This document shows, one piece after another, positions 1 through 9,927 of a DNA stretch of 64,000 bases. A program made the translations under genes and the position numbers. The DNA comes from Oxalobacter paraformigenes (lineage in GTDB: Bacteria; Pseudomonadota; Gammaproteobacteria; Burkholderiales; Burkholderiaceae_D). Numbering within the stretch: the first letter of the stretch is position 1; every line of letters starts with the position of its first letter. The stretch lies in the NCBI RefSeq assembly GCF_000158475.2, contig NZ_KI392031.1:448588-512587 (forward strand), written 5' to 3'. A model generated the notes under the pieces. It searched no databases, had not been told where the DNA came from, and saw only the letters and a list, made by a program, of their open reading frames with translations.

Positions 1-717
1 GGAAGGCACGGCCGGTTTATCCCCAGGGAGACGCGATACGCCTGATCGCTCACGCGATGCCGGCAAGCTCACGTCCTGACCGGACAGAGGGGAAGCGGTT
101 TCCGAAGCCGGCTGGCCGGCTTTTTGTTCCGGCATGAGCCGGTTCAAGGCATGGATGGCCCGGTTGGCCCGTTCCCGAAACGTCGGATCGTTTTGGTAAT
201 TGCTCAGAAACAGCACATCCCGCATATCCTGGCTCATTTCCTTTAAGGCCGCTTTCCGGTGTTCGATCATCGGTTCCGCCTCGTGCCGTGGGAAAGGTCG
301 TCCCGCCCAGTCCCAGGGGCCGGGCCGGCCGCGGTATTTGTTGTCCAGATGGGAATTGATCTGGCCGGAGGGCAGTTTGCTTAAAGGGTCGTCCCAGTGT
401 TTGGTGAAGTCGGGAAGATCGGTTTCCGCCCTTTCCACTCTTTCCGCCCTTTCTTTTTTGGCCGGTTCGGCTTTTAACGGCCCGGTTTGGGGAAGGGGCG
501 TTTCCGGTTCCATTGCCGGGGTCAGGCCGGTTGGAGCCGCGGTAAAGCCGGGAGCGTTACTGGCCGGTTTGTTCAGGGTTTGCTGTCTTTCCAGCGCTTT
601 CCTTTGCCGCTCGAGTTCTCTTTGCTGTTTGTCTGCCCAGCCGTTTTGTTCGTCGGGGTTCTGGCTGCCGGAAAACCTCTCTCCTGCTGAACCGAAGTGG
701 TTTTCAAAGTCGTTCAT
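1..717 (-). CDS. Unrecognised hydrophilic protein, partial (N-terminal 239 residues; continues past the left edge)
   Basis: The minus strand is open from an ATG at 717-715 to base 1, so only the N-terminal part is present. A Shine-Dalgarno GGAGAAG lies at 724-730. The protein begins MNDFENHFGSAGERFSGSQ and has a charged Gln/Arg/Glu-rich stretch (about residues 30-50), a Pro/Thr/Ala-rich linker, then a more ordered part with a K-Y-R-G-R-P-G-P-W-D-W motif and a helical tail. There is no signal peptide or membrane segment. The N-terminus loosely resembles that of the 552-aa protein at 51.6-53.3 kb (both have S-Q-N-P near the start and a disordered N-terminal region), so it may be a related effector-type protein. 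That is inference only; I do not recognise the family. A promoter and an intrinsic terminator sit in its leader. Confidence 0.7.
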   Translation of the reverse strand, partial: MNDFENHFGSAGERFSGSQNPDEQNGWADKQQRELERQRKALERQQTLNKPASNAPGFTAAPTGLTPAMEPETPLPQTGPLKAEPAKKERAERVERAETDLPDFTKHWDDPLSKLPSGQINSHLDNKYRGRPGPWDWAGRPFPRHEAEPMIEHRKAALKEMSQDMRDVLFLSNYQNDPTFRERANRAIHALNRLMPEQKAGQPASETASPLSGQDVSLPASRERSGVSRLPGDKPAVPS

Positions 718-730
718 GGTTTTCTTCTCC

Positions 731-762
731 AAAAAAAAAGCCCTCCGGCAACGCCGGAAGGC
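731..762 (-). terminator. Intrinsic terminator inside the leader of the left-edge gene
   Basis: Read on the minus strand, a 10-bp stem with one mismatch (740-749 with 753-762, loop 750-752) is followed by nine T residues at 739-731. The Shine-Dalgarno of the gene starting at 717 begins immediately after the T tract, so this terminator stands between promoter and start codon. Confidence 0.75.
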
Positions 763-775
763 TTTGTTCAAATAC

Positions 776-833
776 GCGGGGCGCAAAGACCCCGCCACAC
801 TTGATTTATACCCGATAGATGATCTTCGGTCAG
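776..833 (-). promoter_or_regulatory. Promoter and first leader hairpin of the left-edge gene
   Basis: Read on the minus strand, a -35 CTGACC (833-828) is separated by exactly 17 bp from a -10 TATAAA (810-805), predicting a start near 798. The leader then forms a hairpin with GCGGGG (781-776) and CCCCGC (795-790) as 6-bp arms. Its loop contains CUUUG, which could pair with CAAAG on the 5' side of the downstream terminator stem. Confidence 0.5.
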
Positions 834-1301
834 CTATGGCTGTCGGGATTTGGAAAACTTTCTGTCCGCTATGTCAGGGAACAGACCGGTTTCCGGACGT
901 ATCTGGAAAGCTTGCCGGAGAGCCCGGCAAAAAGGCAGAGCCCGGGAACAGGAGGAAAGATTGTGGAAGGGATATGTATGCTGAAAGAAGCGGGAGCGGT
1001 TTTGAAACGGCAGGCATCGCCGGACAGTGCGGTTTCCGGGAAGGTGACGCACCCGGTTTTTGCTGCCCGTCAAGGTTTTTCTTTCCCGGTATGCGAGGAT
1101 GAATTCCTGAAAAAAGCTTCGTTTCTTGCAGGCTCTTCAGCCGTATCGGTCGGGGTATAATCTTTTTATCTGCCCGTTGCGTTCCCGTATCCGGAAAAGC
1201 GGGGAACGCGAGGGGGTTTGGCCTGTCCATAAGGCAGGTACAGGCGGCAAATGGCCGGGCGGCGTGTCCGGTTTGCCGGGTGCAAAGGAAAGGGAAGCAT
1301 C
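834..1301. other. Intergenic region upstream of sucA
   Basis: No gene is recognised on either strand. It lies between the promoter of the left-edge gene and sucA and holds the candidate sucA promoter near 1156. Confidence 0.5.
1156..1161 (+). promoter_or_regulatory. Candidate -10 box for sucA-sucB-lpd
   Basis: A perfect TATAAT lies 140 bp upstream of the sucA start. No good -35 is seen at 16-18 bp spacing; a TTGCAG at 1126-1131 is too far away. An activator-dependent promoter is possible. Confidence 0.35.
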
Positions 1302-4175
1302 ATGATGCAGGAATATCAGGACAGTTCATACCTGTTCGCGGGCAATGCGCCTTATGTGGAAGAGCTTTACGAAGCCTATCTCGACAATCCCGCTTCCGTT
1401 CCGGAAAACTGGCGGGCCTATTTCAACTCGATGCAGAATGTCCCGGCTGTGGACGGCAGCAACCGTTCCGACGTGCGGCATGGCCCGGTCGTGGCGGCCT
1501 ATGCCGAACGGGCGCGGCATTCGCCGTTCAGGATTCTCGTGCCGAAGGGCAATGCCGAACTGGAACGCAAGCGTATCGCGGCGCAGCAGATGACGGCGGC
1601 TTACCGCTTTCTGGGAACGTACTGGGCGAAACTCGATCCGCTGGAACGGCACGAACGGCCGCAGATTCCGGAGCTGGAACCGTCTTTCTACGGTTTCACC
1701 GATACGGATATGGATCTGGTTTTCAATATCAGCAATACCTATTTCGGCCGGGAAACGGCGACGCTGCGCGAACTGTTGCAATTGTTGCGGGAAACGTATT
1801 GCCGCTCGATCGGCGCGGAATTCATGTATATCACCGATCCGGCGCAGAAACGCTGGATTGAGGAGCGGCTGGAATCGATCCAGTCCAGGCCTGATTTTTC
1901 GCCGGAAAAGAAACGCCATATTCTGGAACGCGTCACATCAGCCGAGTGCATGGAACGGTATCTGCATACCCGATACGTCGGCCAGAAACGGTTTTCGCTG
2001 GAAGGGGGCGAGAGTTTTCTCGTTTCCTTAGATGAGGTGATCCAGCGGGCCGGGACGAAAGGCATACAGGAAATCGTGCTGGGCATGGCGCACCGCGGGC
2101 GGCTGAACGTGCTGGTCAACATCATGGGCAAGATGCCGTCCGATCTTTTCGCCGAGTTCGAGGGGGGCCTGCCGGAAAAGGAATTGCCTGCCGGGGACGT
2201 GAAATACCATCAGGGTTTCGTGCGCGACATTTCGACGCCGGGCGGCCCGGTTCATCTGTCCCTGGCGTTCAATCCCTCGCATCTGGAAATCGTCGATCCG
2301 GTTGTCGAGGGGTCGGCCAAGGCGCGCATGCTGCACCGGGGCGATCCGGACGGTTCGCAGGTCATGCCGGTGCTGGTGCATGGCGACGCGTCGTTTTCCG
2401 GGCAGGGGGTCGTGCAGGAAACGCTGAACATGGCGCAGACGCGCGGGTACAGCACAGGCGGCACGGTGCATATCGTACTGAACAACCAGATCGGTTTTAC
2501 GACGTCAGACGTGCGCGACGCCCGCTCGTCGCTTTATTGCACCGATGTCGCGAAGATGATCGAGGCGCCGATTTTCCATGTCAATGGCGATGATCCGGAA
2601 GCGGTCGTGCTGGCGACGCAAATCGCGCTGGATTTCCGGATGGAATTCCGGAAAGATGTGGTGGTCGATATCGTCTGCTACCGCAAGCTCGGCCATAACG
2701 AACAGGATACCCCGGCAATGACGCAGCCGCTGATGTACAAGAGAATCGCGCTGCATCCGGGGGTGCGCAATCTGTATGTGGACAGGCTGGTCAATCAGGG
2801 CGTCATTACGCGGGCTGACGCCGATGCGCTGGTCGCCGGTTACCGGGCACGGATGGATGCCGGAGCGCCGATCGTGTCGCCGGTCATGACGAATGTGAAA
2901 AGCCTGTCGGCGCAGCAATGGCAGCCCATCCTGCAACAGCAGGGCGGCCCGGAAGAAGCGGTAACCGCGATGCCGGTGGAAGAGCTGAAACGCCTTGCCG
3001 AGCGGATTACGACGGTGCCGGAATGGCTGAGGCTGCATCCGCTGGTCGAACGCGTGATACGCGACCGGGCGGCGATGGGGCGCGGCGAGATGCCGGTGGA
3101 CTGGGGCATGGCCGAACATCTGGCGTATGCCTCGCTGGTCGCGGCCGGTTTTTCGGTGCGGCTGGCCGGGGAGGATTCGGGCCGCGGCACGTTCGTGCAC
3201 CGCCATGCCGAATTGCACGACCAGAACCGCGAAACCCGGAGCGCGGGGGTCTATGTGCCGCTCCGGCATGTCTCGAAAGATCAGGCCGCGTTCACGGTCA
3301 TCAATTCGCCTTTGTCGGAAGAAGCCGCGCTCGCTTTCGAATACGGTTTCGCGACGTCCGCGCCCAATACGCTGACCTTGTGGGAAGCGCAGTTCGGCGA
3401 TTTCGCCAACGGGGCGCAGGTCGTGATCGACCAGTTCATCAGTTCCGGCGAAGCCAAATGGGGCCGTGCCTGCGGTCTGGTCATGCTGCTGCCGCACGGG
3501 TTCGAAGGGCAGGGGCCGGAACATTCGTCAGCGCGGCTGGAGCGCTACCTGCATTTGTGTGCGGACAACAATATGGAAGTCGTCCAGCCGACGACGGCCG
3601 CGCAGATTTTCCATGTCTTGCGCCGCCAGATGCTCCGGATGCAGCGCAAACCCCTGATCGTCATGACGCCGAAGTCGCTCTTGCGCCACAAGGACGCCGC
3701 CTCGCCGCTGGAAGAACTGGCCAATGGCGCTTTCCGGCCGGTACTGGGCGAAACCGATACGGCTGTCCGGGCGCAAGACGTGAAACGGGTGCTGCTCTGT
3801 ACCGGCCGGGTCTATTACGATCTGGCGCACCGGCGGACCGAGCTCGGAAGGCGCGATGTGGCGATTGTCCGGCTGGAAGAAATGTATCCGTTCCCGCACG
3901 ACGAGTTGTCGGATGAACTGAAAAAATACCCGAATCTGGAAGACGTGATGTGGGTGCAGGACGAACCGGAAAATCAGGGCGGCTGGCTGCAATTGCTGCG
4001 GCCGATTTTCGATTGCATGCGGGTTGGACAGAAACTGGCGTATTCATCCCGGCCTGCGTCCTCCTCGCCGGCTGTCGGCTATTTCCAGAAGCATCTGGCG
4101 CAGCAAAAGGAACTGGTCAACGCCGCTTTCGGCCCCATGCCGGATATGGCGATCGTCCGTCGGGAAAAAGAATAG
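1302..4175 (+). CDS. sucA: 2-oxoglutarate dehydrogenase E1 component
   Basis: This ThDP-dependent E1 subunit decarboxylates 2-oxoglutarate and passes the succinyl group to the lipoyl arm of E2 in the TCA cycle. The 957-aa product has the usual SucA layout: the N-terminal E2-docking segment with S-S-Y-L-F-A-G-N-A near residue 10, the HRGRLNVL region, the ThDP/Mg motif G-D-A-S-F-S-G-Q-G with downstream N-N-Q-I-G-F-T, and the C-terminal transketolase-like domain with L-L-P-H-G-F-E-G-Q-G-P-E-H-S-S-A. I chose the ATG at 1302 because an AGGAAAGGGAAG ribosome site precedes it and the E. coli-type N-terminus begins there; the reading frame stays open upstream to 1251 without homology. It is the first gene of sucA-sucB-lpd. 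Confidence 0.97.
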   Translation: MMQEYQDSSYLFAGNAPYVEELYEAYLDNPASVPENWRAYFNSMQNVPAVDGSNRSDVRHGPVVAAYAERARHSPFRILVPKGNAELERKRIAAQQMTAAYRFLGTYWAKLDPLERHERPQIPELEPSFYGFTDTDMDLVFNISNTYFGRETATLRELLQLLRETYCRSIGAEFMYITDPAQKRWIEERLESIQSRPDFSPEKKRHILERVTSAECMERYLHTRYVGQKRFSLEGGESFLVSLDEVIQRAGTKGIQEIVLGMAHRGRLNVLVNIMGKMPSDLFAEFEGGLPEKELPAGDVKYHQGFVRDISTPGGPVHLSLAFNPSHLEIVDPVVEGSAKARMLHRGDPDGSQVMPVLVHGDASFSGQGVVQETLNMAQTRGYSTGGTVHIVLNNQIGFTTSDVRDARSSLYCTDVAKMIEAPIFHVNGDDPEAVVLATQIALDFRMEFRKDVVVDIVCYRKLGHNEQDTPAMTQPLMYKRIALHPGVRNLYVDRLVNQGVITRADADALVAGYRARMDAGAPIVSPVMTNVKSLSAQQWQPILQQQGGPEEAVTAMPVEELKRLAERITTVPEWLRLHPLVERVIRDRAAMGRGEMPVDWGMAEHLAYASLVAAGFSVRLAGEDSGRGTFVHRHAELHDQNRETRSAGVYVPLRHVSKDQAAFTVINSPLSEEAALAFEYGFATSAPNTLTLWEAQFGDFANGAQVVIDQFISSGEAKWGRACGLVMLLPHGFEGQGPEHSSARLERYLHLCADNNMEVVQPTTAAQIFHVLRRQMLRMQRKPLIVMTPKSLLRHKDAASPLEELANGAFRPVLGETDTAVRAQDVKRVLLCTGRVYYDLAHRRTELGRRDVAIVRLEEMYPFPHDELSDELKKYPNLEDVMWVQDEPENQGGWLQLLRPIFDCMRVGQKLAYSSRPASSSPAVGYFQKHLAQQKELVNAAFGPMPDMAIVRREKE

Positions 4176-4244
4176 AAGAATGAACGAAAGCATGAAAGCG
4201 GGTCGTTTTTTACAGTGACTCCGGATTTTTTAAGTGGAGAAATT

Positions 4245-5597
4245 ATGGCGGTTCTTGAAGTGAAGGTTCCCCAGTTATCGGAATCGGTAACGGAAGCCAC
4301 GCTCTTGCAGTGGCACAAAAAGGCAGGCGAGAAAGTCGCGCTGGATGAGAATCTGGTCGATATCGAAACGGACAAGGTGGTGCTGGAATTGCCGTCGCCC
4401 GCAGCGGGCGTTCTGGCGTCCATTGTGAAAAAGGACGGCGATATCGTCGTGGCGGGCGAAGTGATCGCCACCATCGACACGGCAGGCGCGGCTGAAACCG
4501 GGAAAGAAGCGGCGGCCACCGCGGCTCCGGCAAAAACGGCGCCGGCCGCCGTCTCCGGACCGGTCGGGCTGCGCGAAGCGGAAACCGCCGCGTCCACCGG
4601 GTTCGACAGCGAGCGTGACATGCCCGATCCGGCCGATTATCCGTCGGGCATCGTCATGCCGGCTGCGGCCCGGATGATCGCCGAACTGGGCATGGATGAA
4701 ACCGAAGTTGTCGGCACCGGCAAGGATGGCCGCGTGACCAAGCAGGATGTGGAACGCGCCTGGGCAGCGAAGGGCACCGATTTTGCCGAGGACGAGAAAG
4801 CGATTGAGGCGGCGACGCGCCGTCCGGCCCGGCCTTCCGGTACGCCTTCCGTCCCGTCGGGTTCGACCGGACAGGAAACGGTTTACGGCGCGACGAACCG
4901 CACGGAAAACCGGGTGCCGATGAGCCGCCTGCGCGCACGGGTCGCCGAACGGCTGATCCAGTCGCAGCAATCGACGGCATCGTTGACGACGTTTAACGAA
5001 GTGAACATGCAGCCGGTACTGGACTTGCGCCGGAAATTCGGCGAACTGTTCGAGAAAGAACACGGTGTGCGGCTCGGCCTCATGTCCTTTTTCGTCAAGG
5101 CGGCGATCGCGGCCTTGAAACGTTTTCCGATTGTCAACGCCTCGATCGACGGTAACGATATCGTCTATCACGGGTATTACGATATCGGGATTGCCATCAG
5201 TTCGCCGCGCGGTCTGGTCGTGCCGATCATGCGTGACGCCGACCTGATGACGATTGCCGAAATCGAAAAGAAAATCAATGAGTTGTCGATCAAGGCGAAG
5301 GAAGGCCAGTTGACGCTGGAAGACCTGACCGGCGGCACCTTCTCGATTTCCAACGGCGGCATTTTCGGGTCGATGCTCTCGACCCCGATCATCAATCCGC
5401 CGCAATCCGCGATTTTGGGCATCCACGCGACGAAAGAGCGGCCGGTCGTGGAAGACGGGCAGATCGTCATTCGCCCGATGAATTATCTGGCGCTCTCCTA
5501 CGACCATCGCCTGATCGACGGGCGGGAAGCGGTGCTGGCTTTGAGAACGATGAAAGAGACGCTGGAAGACCCGGCCCGCCTGTTGCTGGATCTGTAG
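4245..5597 (+). CDS. sucB: Dihydrolipoyl succinyltransferase, E2 of 2-oxoglutarate dehydrogenase
   Basis: E2 core of the 2-oxoglutarate dehydrogenase complex; it transfers succinyl from lipoate to CoA. Of 450 residues, 1-75 form a lipoyl domain with the lipoylated lysine in E-T-D-K-V (K44). An Ala/Pro-rich linker follows, then a peripheral subunit-binding domain (about 143-180, A-A-R-M-I-A-E-L-G). A second linker leads to the catalytic domain ending in the active-site signature S-Y-D-H-R-L-I-D-G. The start at 4245 has GGAG upstream (AAGTGGAGAAATT); the frame is open to 4215 but without similarity. It lies 69 bp after sucA and 32 bp before lpd, consistent with one transcript. Confidence 0.97.
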   Translation: MAVLEVKVPQLSESVTEATLLQWHKKAGEKVALDENLVDIETDKVVLELPSPAAGVLASIVKKDGDIVVAGEVIATIDTAGAAETGKEAAATAAPAKTAPAAVSGPVGLREAETAASTGFDSERDMPDPADYPSGIVMPAAARMIAELGMDETEVVGTGKDGRVTKQDVERAWAAKGTDFAEDEKAIEAATRRPARPSGTPSVPSGSTGQETVYGATNRTENRVPMSRLRARVAERLIQSQQSTASLTTFNEVNMQPVLDLRRKFGELFEKEHGVRLGLMSFFVKAAIAALKRFPIVNASIDGNDIVYHGYYDIGIAISSPRGLVVPIMRDADLMTIAEIEKKINELSIKAKEGQLTLEDLTGGTFSISNGGIFGSMLSTPIINPPQSAILGIHATKERPVVEDGQIVIRPMNYLALSYDHRLIDGREAVLALRTMKETLEDPARLLLDL

Positions 5598-5629
5598 GCC
5601 CTGTCTGAAGTAGCGCGAAAGGAGGGAAC

Positions 5630-7054
5630 ATGAGTGTGGATTTCGACGTCGCCGTGATCGGGGGCGGCCCGGGCGGCTATATCGCCGCGATACGCGCCGC
5701 GCAGCTCGGCATGAAAACGGTCTGTATCGACGACTGGAAGACGGACGGCAAACCCGCGCCGGGGGGGACGTGCACGAATGTAGGGTGCATCCCGTCCAAG
5801 GCGCTTCTGGAAGCGTCTTCGCATTACGAACTGGCGAAAGAGGGGTTTGCCCATTTCGGGGTCGGGATAAAGGGCGTGGAACTCGATGTTTCCCGCATGC
5901 AGGCGCGGCGCGCCTCCGTCGTGCGCCAGAACAATGACGGCATCGCTTTTTTGTTCAGAAAGAACAAGATCACGTTTTTCAACGGCACCGGCTCGTTTGC
6001 AGGCTGCCGGGATGGGGAATACCGGATCGACGTGACCGGCGATGAGCCGCGCCAGTTCACCTGCACGCATGTTATCGTCGCGACCGGCTCCAAACCGCGC
6101 GCCTGGCCCGGTGTGCCCTTCGACGAAAAGCGGGTGCTTTCCAATACGGGGGTGCTGGCGATGGAAGCGGTTCCGGAAAGTCTGGCGATTATCGGCGCGG
6201 GTGTGGTCGGGTTGGAGATGGGCTCTGTCTGGCGGCGGCTTGGCGCAGCCGTCACGCTTTTCGAGGCGCAGCCGGCGCTTCTGGCCGGCGCCGACCGGCA
6301 AATCGCGATGGAAGCGCAGAAACAGCTGACGCGGCAGGGGCTGACGATTTATACCGGCGCGACAGTGCGGAAAGTGGAACCCGTTGATGGCGGAGTCGCC
6401 ATCGAATACGACGATGCGCAGGGACAGGTGGCGAAAGCGGTGTTCGACAAGCTGCTGGTTTCCATCGGCCGGGTGCCCTATACGCAGGGGCTGGGCGCGG
6501 AAAACGTCGGGCTGAAGCGGGACGAACGCGGTTTTGTGGCAGTGGACGGGCAGTGCCGGACAAACCTGAAAAACGTCTGGGCCATCGGCGACGTGGTGCG
6601 CGGGCCGATGCTGGCGCACAAGGCGGAAGAAGAGGGGGTGGCGGTGGCCGAGCGCATTGCCGGAAAATACGGCCATGTCGATTACCGGGCCATTCCCTGG
6701 GTCGTTTATACGCATCCGGAAATCGCCTGGGTCGGCAGGACGGAAGAAGAACTGGCCGAAGCGGGTGTGATCTTCCGGGTCGGGACGTTCCCGTTCATGG
6801 CGAACGGCCGGGCGCGCACGATGGGCACGACCGAAGGCTTCGTGAAAATACTGGCCGATGCGAAAACCGATGAAGTGCTGGGCGTGCACATGATCGGGCC
6901 GATGGTATCCGAACTGATTGCTGAAGCCGTCATGGCGATGACGTTTAAGGCGACGTCCGAAGATATCGCCCGCATCTGCCATGCCCATCCGACCTTGTCC
7001 GAAGCGGTGAGAGAAGCGGCGCTGGCGGTGGATGGCCGGGCGCTGAACATGTAG
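5630..7054 (+). CDS. lpd: Dihydrolipoyl dehydrogenase (E3)
   Basis: FAD/NAD-dependent flavoprotein that reoxidises dihydrolipoamide of the 2-oxoacid dehydrogenase complexes. The 474-aa protein shows the FAD dinucleotide motif G-G-G-P-G-G-Y (residues 11-17), the redox-active disulfide in G-G-T-C-T-N-V-G-C (C48 and C53), the NAD-binding G-A-G-V-V-G-L-E region, and the C-terminal dimerisation domain with the catalytic dyad in H-A-H-P-T-L-S-E. An AAAGGAGGGAACATG start is present. It is the last gene of the suc cluster and is followed within 20 bp by a strong terminator. Confidence 0.97.
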   Translation: MSVDFDVAVIGGGPGGYIAAIRAAQLGMKTVCIDDWKTDGKPAPGGTCTNVGCIPSKALLEASSHYELAKEGFAHFGVGIKGVELDVSRMQARRASVVRQNNDGIAFLFRKNKITFFNGTGSFAGCRDGEYRIDVTGDEPRQFTCTHVIVATGSKPRAWPGVPFDEKRVLSNTGVLAMEAVPESLAIIGAGVVGLEMGSVWRRLGAAVTLFEAQPALLAGADRQIAMEAQKQLTRQGLTIYTGATVRKVEPVDGGVAIEYDDAQGQVAKAVFDKLLVSIGRVPYTQGLGAENVGLKRDERGFVAVDGQCRTNLKNVWAIGDVVRGPMLAHKAEEEGVAVAERIAGKYGHVDYRAIPWVVYTHPEIAWVGRTEEELAEAGVIFRVGTFPFMANGRARTMGTTEGFVKILADAKTDEVLGVHMIGPMVSELIAEAVMAMTFKATSEDIARICHAHPTLSEAVREAALAVDGRALNM

Positions 7055-7070
7055 TCCTGTCCGGGCTGAA

Positions 7071-7104
7071 GGCAAAAAAGGCGGAAGAAGCCGCCTTTTT
7101 TGCC
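7071..7104 (+). terminator. Terminator of sucA-sucB-lpd
   Basis: Stem AAAAAAGGCGG / CCGCCTTTTTT with an AAGAAG loop, 17 bp after the lpd stop. It is nearly symmetric and could act in both directions. Confidence 0.9.
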
Positions 7105-8666
7105 GAAAAAAGCGAAACGATGGGCCGGGGAAAAGAAAAAGAACACATGACCCCCCGCTTGTTCCTGGCCTTTTTGACGGGTATCGGGAGCGTTTCCTGT
7201 CTCTTTTCCGTTTTGGATACGCAGCGGATTGCCTGTGGCGCGAACGGTTTGTCCGGCTGGGGGCAAGCGGCGGCGACGCTTGTCCTGGCCGGTCTTGCGG
7301 CCGGATCTTCAGGAAGAAAGTCCGGGTTTCAAGCGGCCTTCAAAAGAGCGCGGTTTCCGGCAAGTCCGGTTTCAGGGAAACGCCTGTCTTGGCGGTAAAA
7401 GAGGAGAGGAAAACGGCCGGGAACGTTTCTTTTCCGGACGGCAGTGTTTCTGCTCCTTCCCCCTTTTCCTCCGGAAGCGTGTTTTGCTTTCTCCCGGTTC
7501 GCTTGCCGCCTCCGGCAATAAAACAGGACATAAAAATTTCCGGCATTCCCGCAGTGAAAGCGGGGCTTCGTGGTGTGTGGCATTCATGAAGCCTGGCATG
7601 GTTGAAGGGGGCGTTGATCTTTTTATGCCTGTCTTTATCCTGAAAACCGGCTTTTTGTGAAAGACGTTTAAGGGGCGGTTTTTTCCCGGTCACGCAACGC
7701 CCGAATCGTCTGAAAGCCCTGTGCGCGTTTTTTGAAAGGACAGGGCGGAACCGGGTTTCCCTGCCTTTTGCAGGGAAACCGTTTGCGGGGTTTTCAGACA
7801 TTTTGTTCATTCTTTTTTCCGTAACGCTTTCGTCAGTCCTGTCTTTCACGATTCCTTTGGCAGGCGAAAAACGGGAATGCCGTGTTGCCAGTCCCTTTTG
7901 CCGGTTCACGGCCCACTCCCTGTTTGCGCTTGCTGCGCGCATGGCGTGAAAGGCGCCTGTTCCGGCAGACGGGTCTGGCGGCCTGATCCGGCTTCCTGTT
8001 GCCTTGCACCGTGCGGCCGGGGTTTTTCCGCTGCCGTACCGGTTGACGCCTGTTTTTACCGGTTTGCAGGGAGCGGTGTTTCCGGCCGTCTGTGGCGCCT
8101 GATCCGCTTTTTTATTGCTTAAGTCCGGTCAAGGGAAGGTTTTTACAGGCGTTTCCAGCCCCGGTTCCGGTTTCCTGCGTTGTCCGATCCGCCCAATCCG
8201 AAGGGAGAACGCCAGGCGTCACGATAAAAAGGGGCAGGCAGCGGACAGGGCGTTTTTTTCGTCATTTTATTTCCAGTATTGAAATATTGCATGACAGTAG
8301 GGAAACCGGCTTCAATGGCTAGCCGTTAACGGATTGTCAATAATGTTAGACAGCCGGAAAATTTTTTCAAGTTACTGATAATAAAAAACAATTTCAGTTT
8401 TTCCTGCGCTGTTTCCCCGATGCGGAAAAATCCGTCATTTACAAATAAGCGGTGCCTTATTACTATCTCCGCCTGCGGCGACAGGAGTCAGGCAGGACCG
8501 GAAACGGTTTTATTCAGGCATTTGTTTAGGGGGCATCCTTTAATGGCTATCAGGGGATGTTTTTTTGGCAACAACTATTTTGAAATGAAAACGATGACAA
8601 CGGTCGCGGAAATTTCACGCTTTCAGGATAGCCGTGCGCGCCGTTTCTCGTCTTGTGAAAGGATTC
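7105..8666. other. 1.5-kb region without a recognised gene
   Basis: Open frames exist on both strands but none shows a recognisable domain, plausible start signals or protein-like composition. A short stretch near 7970-8000 (containing C-C-T-G-A-T-C-C-G) recurs imperfectly near 8090-8120. The sequence becomes AT-rich from about 8230 to 8620, probably the promoter region of the recombinase gene. The segment may be decayed coding DNA. Confidence 0.5.
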
Positions 8667-9662
8667 ATGATGGGTATGTTAATCGCGCCGGTTTCCAACC
8701 GCACCGCTTTTTTCCATCCGCTTTTGAGCGGGTTTCTGTTTTCTTCCGAGTTCAGTCCGACGACCATACGGACTTACCGCACGGCGCTTGCCTCGTTTTT
8801 CGACTGGATGGCCCTTTGCGGTACCGACTTTCCCGCAAGGGAACATATCGTATCCTGGAAGGAATATCTCAAACAGACACGTTCTTTGGCGACGGCCCAG
8901 ACTTACCTGGCGGCCGTGCGCCTGTTTTTCAAATGGACGGGACGATACGGGAAATATCCCGATATCGCCTCTTCCGTCAAGGGCGTCAAGGTCGGGCGTT
9001 CGCCCAAGCGGGATTTTCTGGCGCCTCATCAGGTGCTTTCCGTCCTGGATGAGACGAAAAGCGGAAACAGCCATTTGCGCGATTATTCGATGATCCTGCT
9101 GATGGTCACCTGCGGCCTGAGAGTGTCCGAGGTCGCGCAGGCCAATGTCGAGGATCTGAATCATGTTGGCGGCGAACCGGTGTTGTACATTCACGGAAAA
9201 GGCCGGGACGGAAAAACGGATTTCGTCAATGTTCCCAAAAAGGTGGCTTCCGCGATTCGGCGTTATCTGTTGTCGCGAGGGTCTCCGGCAGGGCCGTCGC
9301 CCCTGTTTGCGTCGGTGAGCCGGAACAATGGCGGGGGACGCATGACCTCGCACAGCGTCAGCCGGATCGTCAAGACAATGCTGAAATCCGCCGGGTTCGA
9401 CAGCCGCAGACTGACCGCGCATTCGCTCCGCCATACGGCGGTGACCGTATCGCTGCAAGCGGGGGCGACCCTTCAGCAGGTGCAGCAGTTCGCGCGGCAC
9501 AGCCTGATTATGACGACGCAGATTTATGCCCATAATCTCGAACAGTGCCGCAATCCCTGTTCTTCAAAGATTGCCCGCCTTCTCACGCGGGCCGGCAATT
9601 CAAAACGGAAAGACCGTGATGTGCCGGAAAAGGGTTCCCCTGAAACCGGTACGCCGGATTAG
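8667..9662 (+). CDS. Tyrosine site-specific recombinase (XerC/XerD/integrase family)
   Basis: The 331-aa protein has an N-terminal SAM-like core-binding domain (about 10-110) and a C-terminal catalytic domain with all expected residues: R152 in C-G-L-R-V-S-E, K178 in H-G-K-G-R, H252 and R255 in H-S-L-R-H-T, H278 in A-R-H-S, and the nucleophile Y287 in Q-I-Y-A-H-N. It should therefore be an active DNA strand-exchange enzyme. The start at 8667 follows an AAAGGA ribosome site. No prophage, integron or attachment site was identified next to it. It converges on an autotransporter gene, so inversion or integration at a nearby site is possible but not shown. It is unlikely to be the housekeeping XerC or XerD, given the isolated context and divergent N-terminus. 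Confidence 0.9.
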   Translation: MMGMLIAPVSNRTAFFHPLLSGFLFSSEFSPTTIRTYRTALASFFDWMALCGTDFPAREHIVSWKEYLKQTRSLATAQTYLAAVRLFFKWTGRYGKYPDIASSVKGVKVGRSPKRDFLAPHQVLSVLDETKSGNSHLRDYSMILLMVTCGLRVSEVAQANVEDLNHVGGEPVLYIHGKGRDGKTDFVNVPKKVASAIRRYLLSRGSPAGPSPLFASVSRNNGGGRMTSHSVSRIVKTMLKSAGFDSRRLTAHSLRHTAVTVSLQAGATLQQVQQFARHSLIMTTQIYAHNLEQCRNPCSSKIARLLTRAGNSKRKDRDVPEKGSPETGTPD

Positions 9663-9927
9663 CGGGCATGGCCGGTTTGCCGGAAAAGCTGGCGGGATGG
9701 TTCCGGAACGGGACCGGGTGACGGGGATGTTGCCGGCCGCCAGCACCGCCCGCCGGAACTGGCCAGCCGGCCCGGGCGTTTTCTCCTGTCCGGCGCGAAC
9801 CGGTGACCCTGCAACCGCCAGCGGGAAACGGTTTTTTCCTGAAAGCGTCATGTCGTTCTTTCCCGGGACACGATACGGCCTTTTGTACGGGAACCGGCCG
9901 GTTTGGAAAACATACCGGCCGGCGCGT

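Noticed and set aside
4275-5507. 410-codon minus-strand open frame opposite sucB
   Set aside because: It mirrors the codon bias of sucB on the other strand, is Arg/His-rich and has no domain or start signal.
7340-7942. 200-codon minus-strand frame downstream of lpd
   Set aside because: No domain or start signal, and composition typical of non-coding GC-rich sequence.
9895-9927. Repeated CCGGCCGG elements as a terminator for the first autotransporter
   Set aside because: The elements are self-complementary but short, and no T tract follows on the minus strand.
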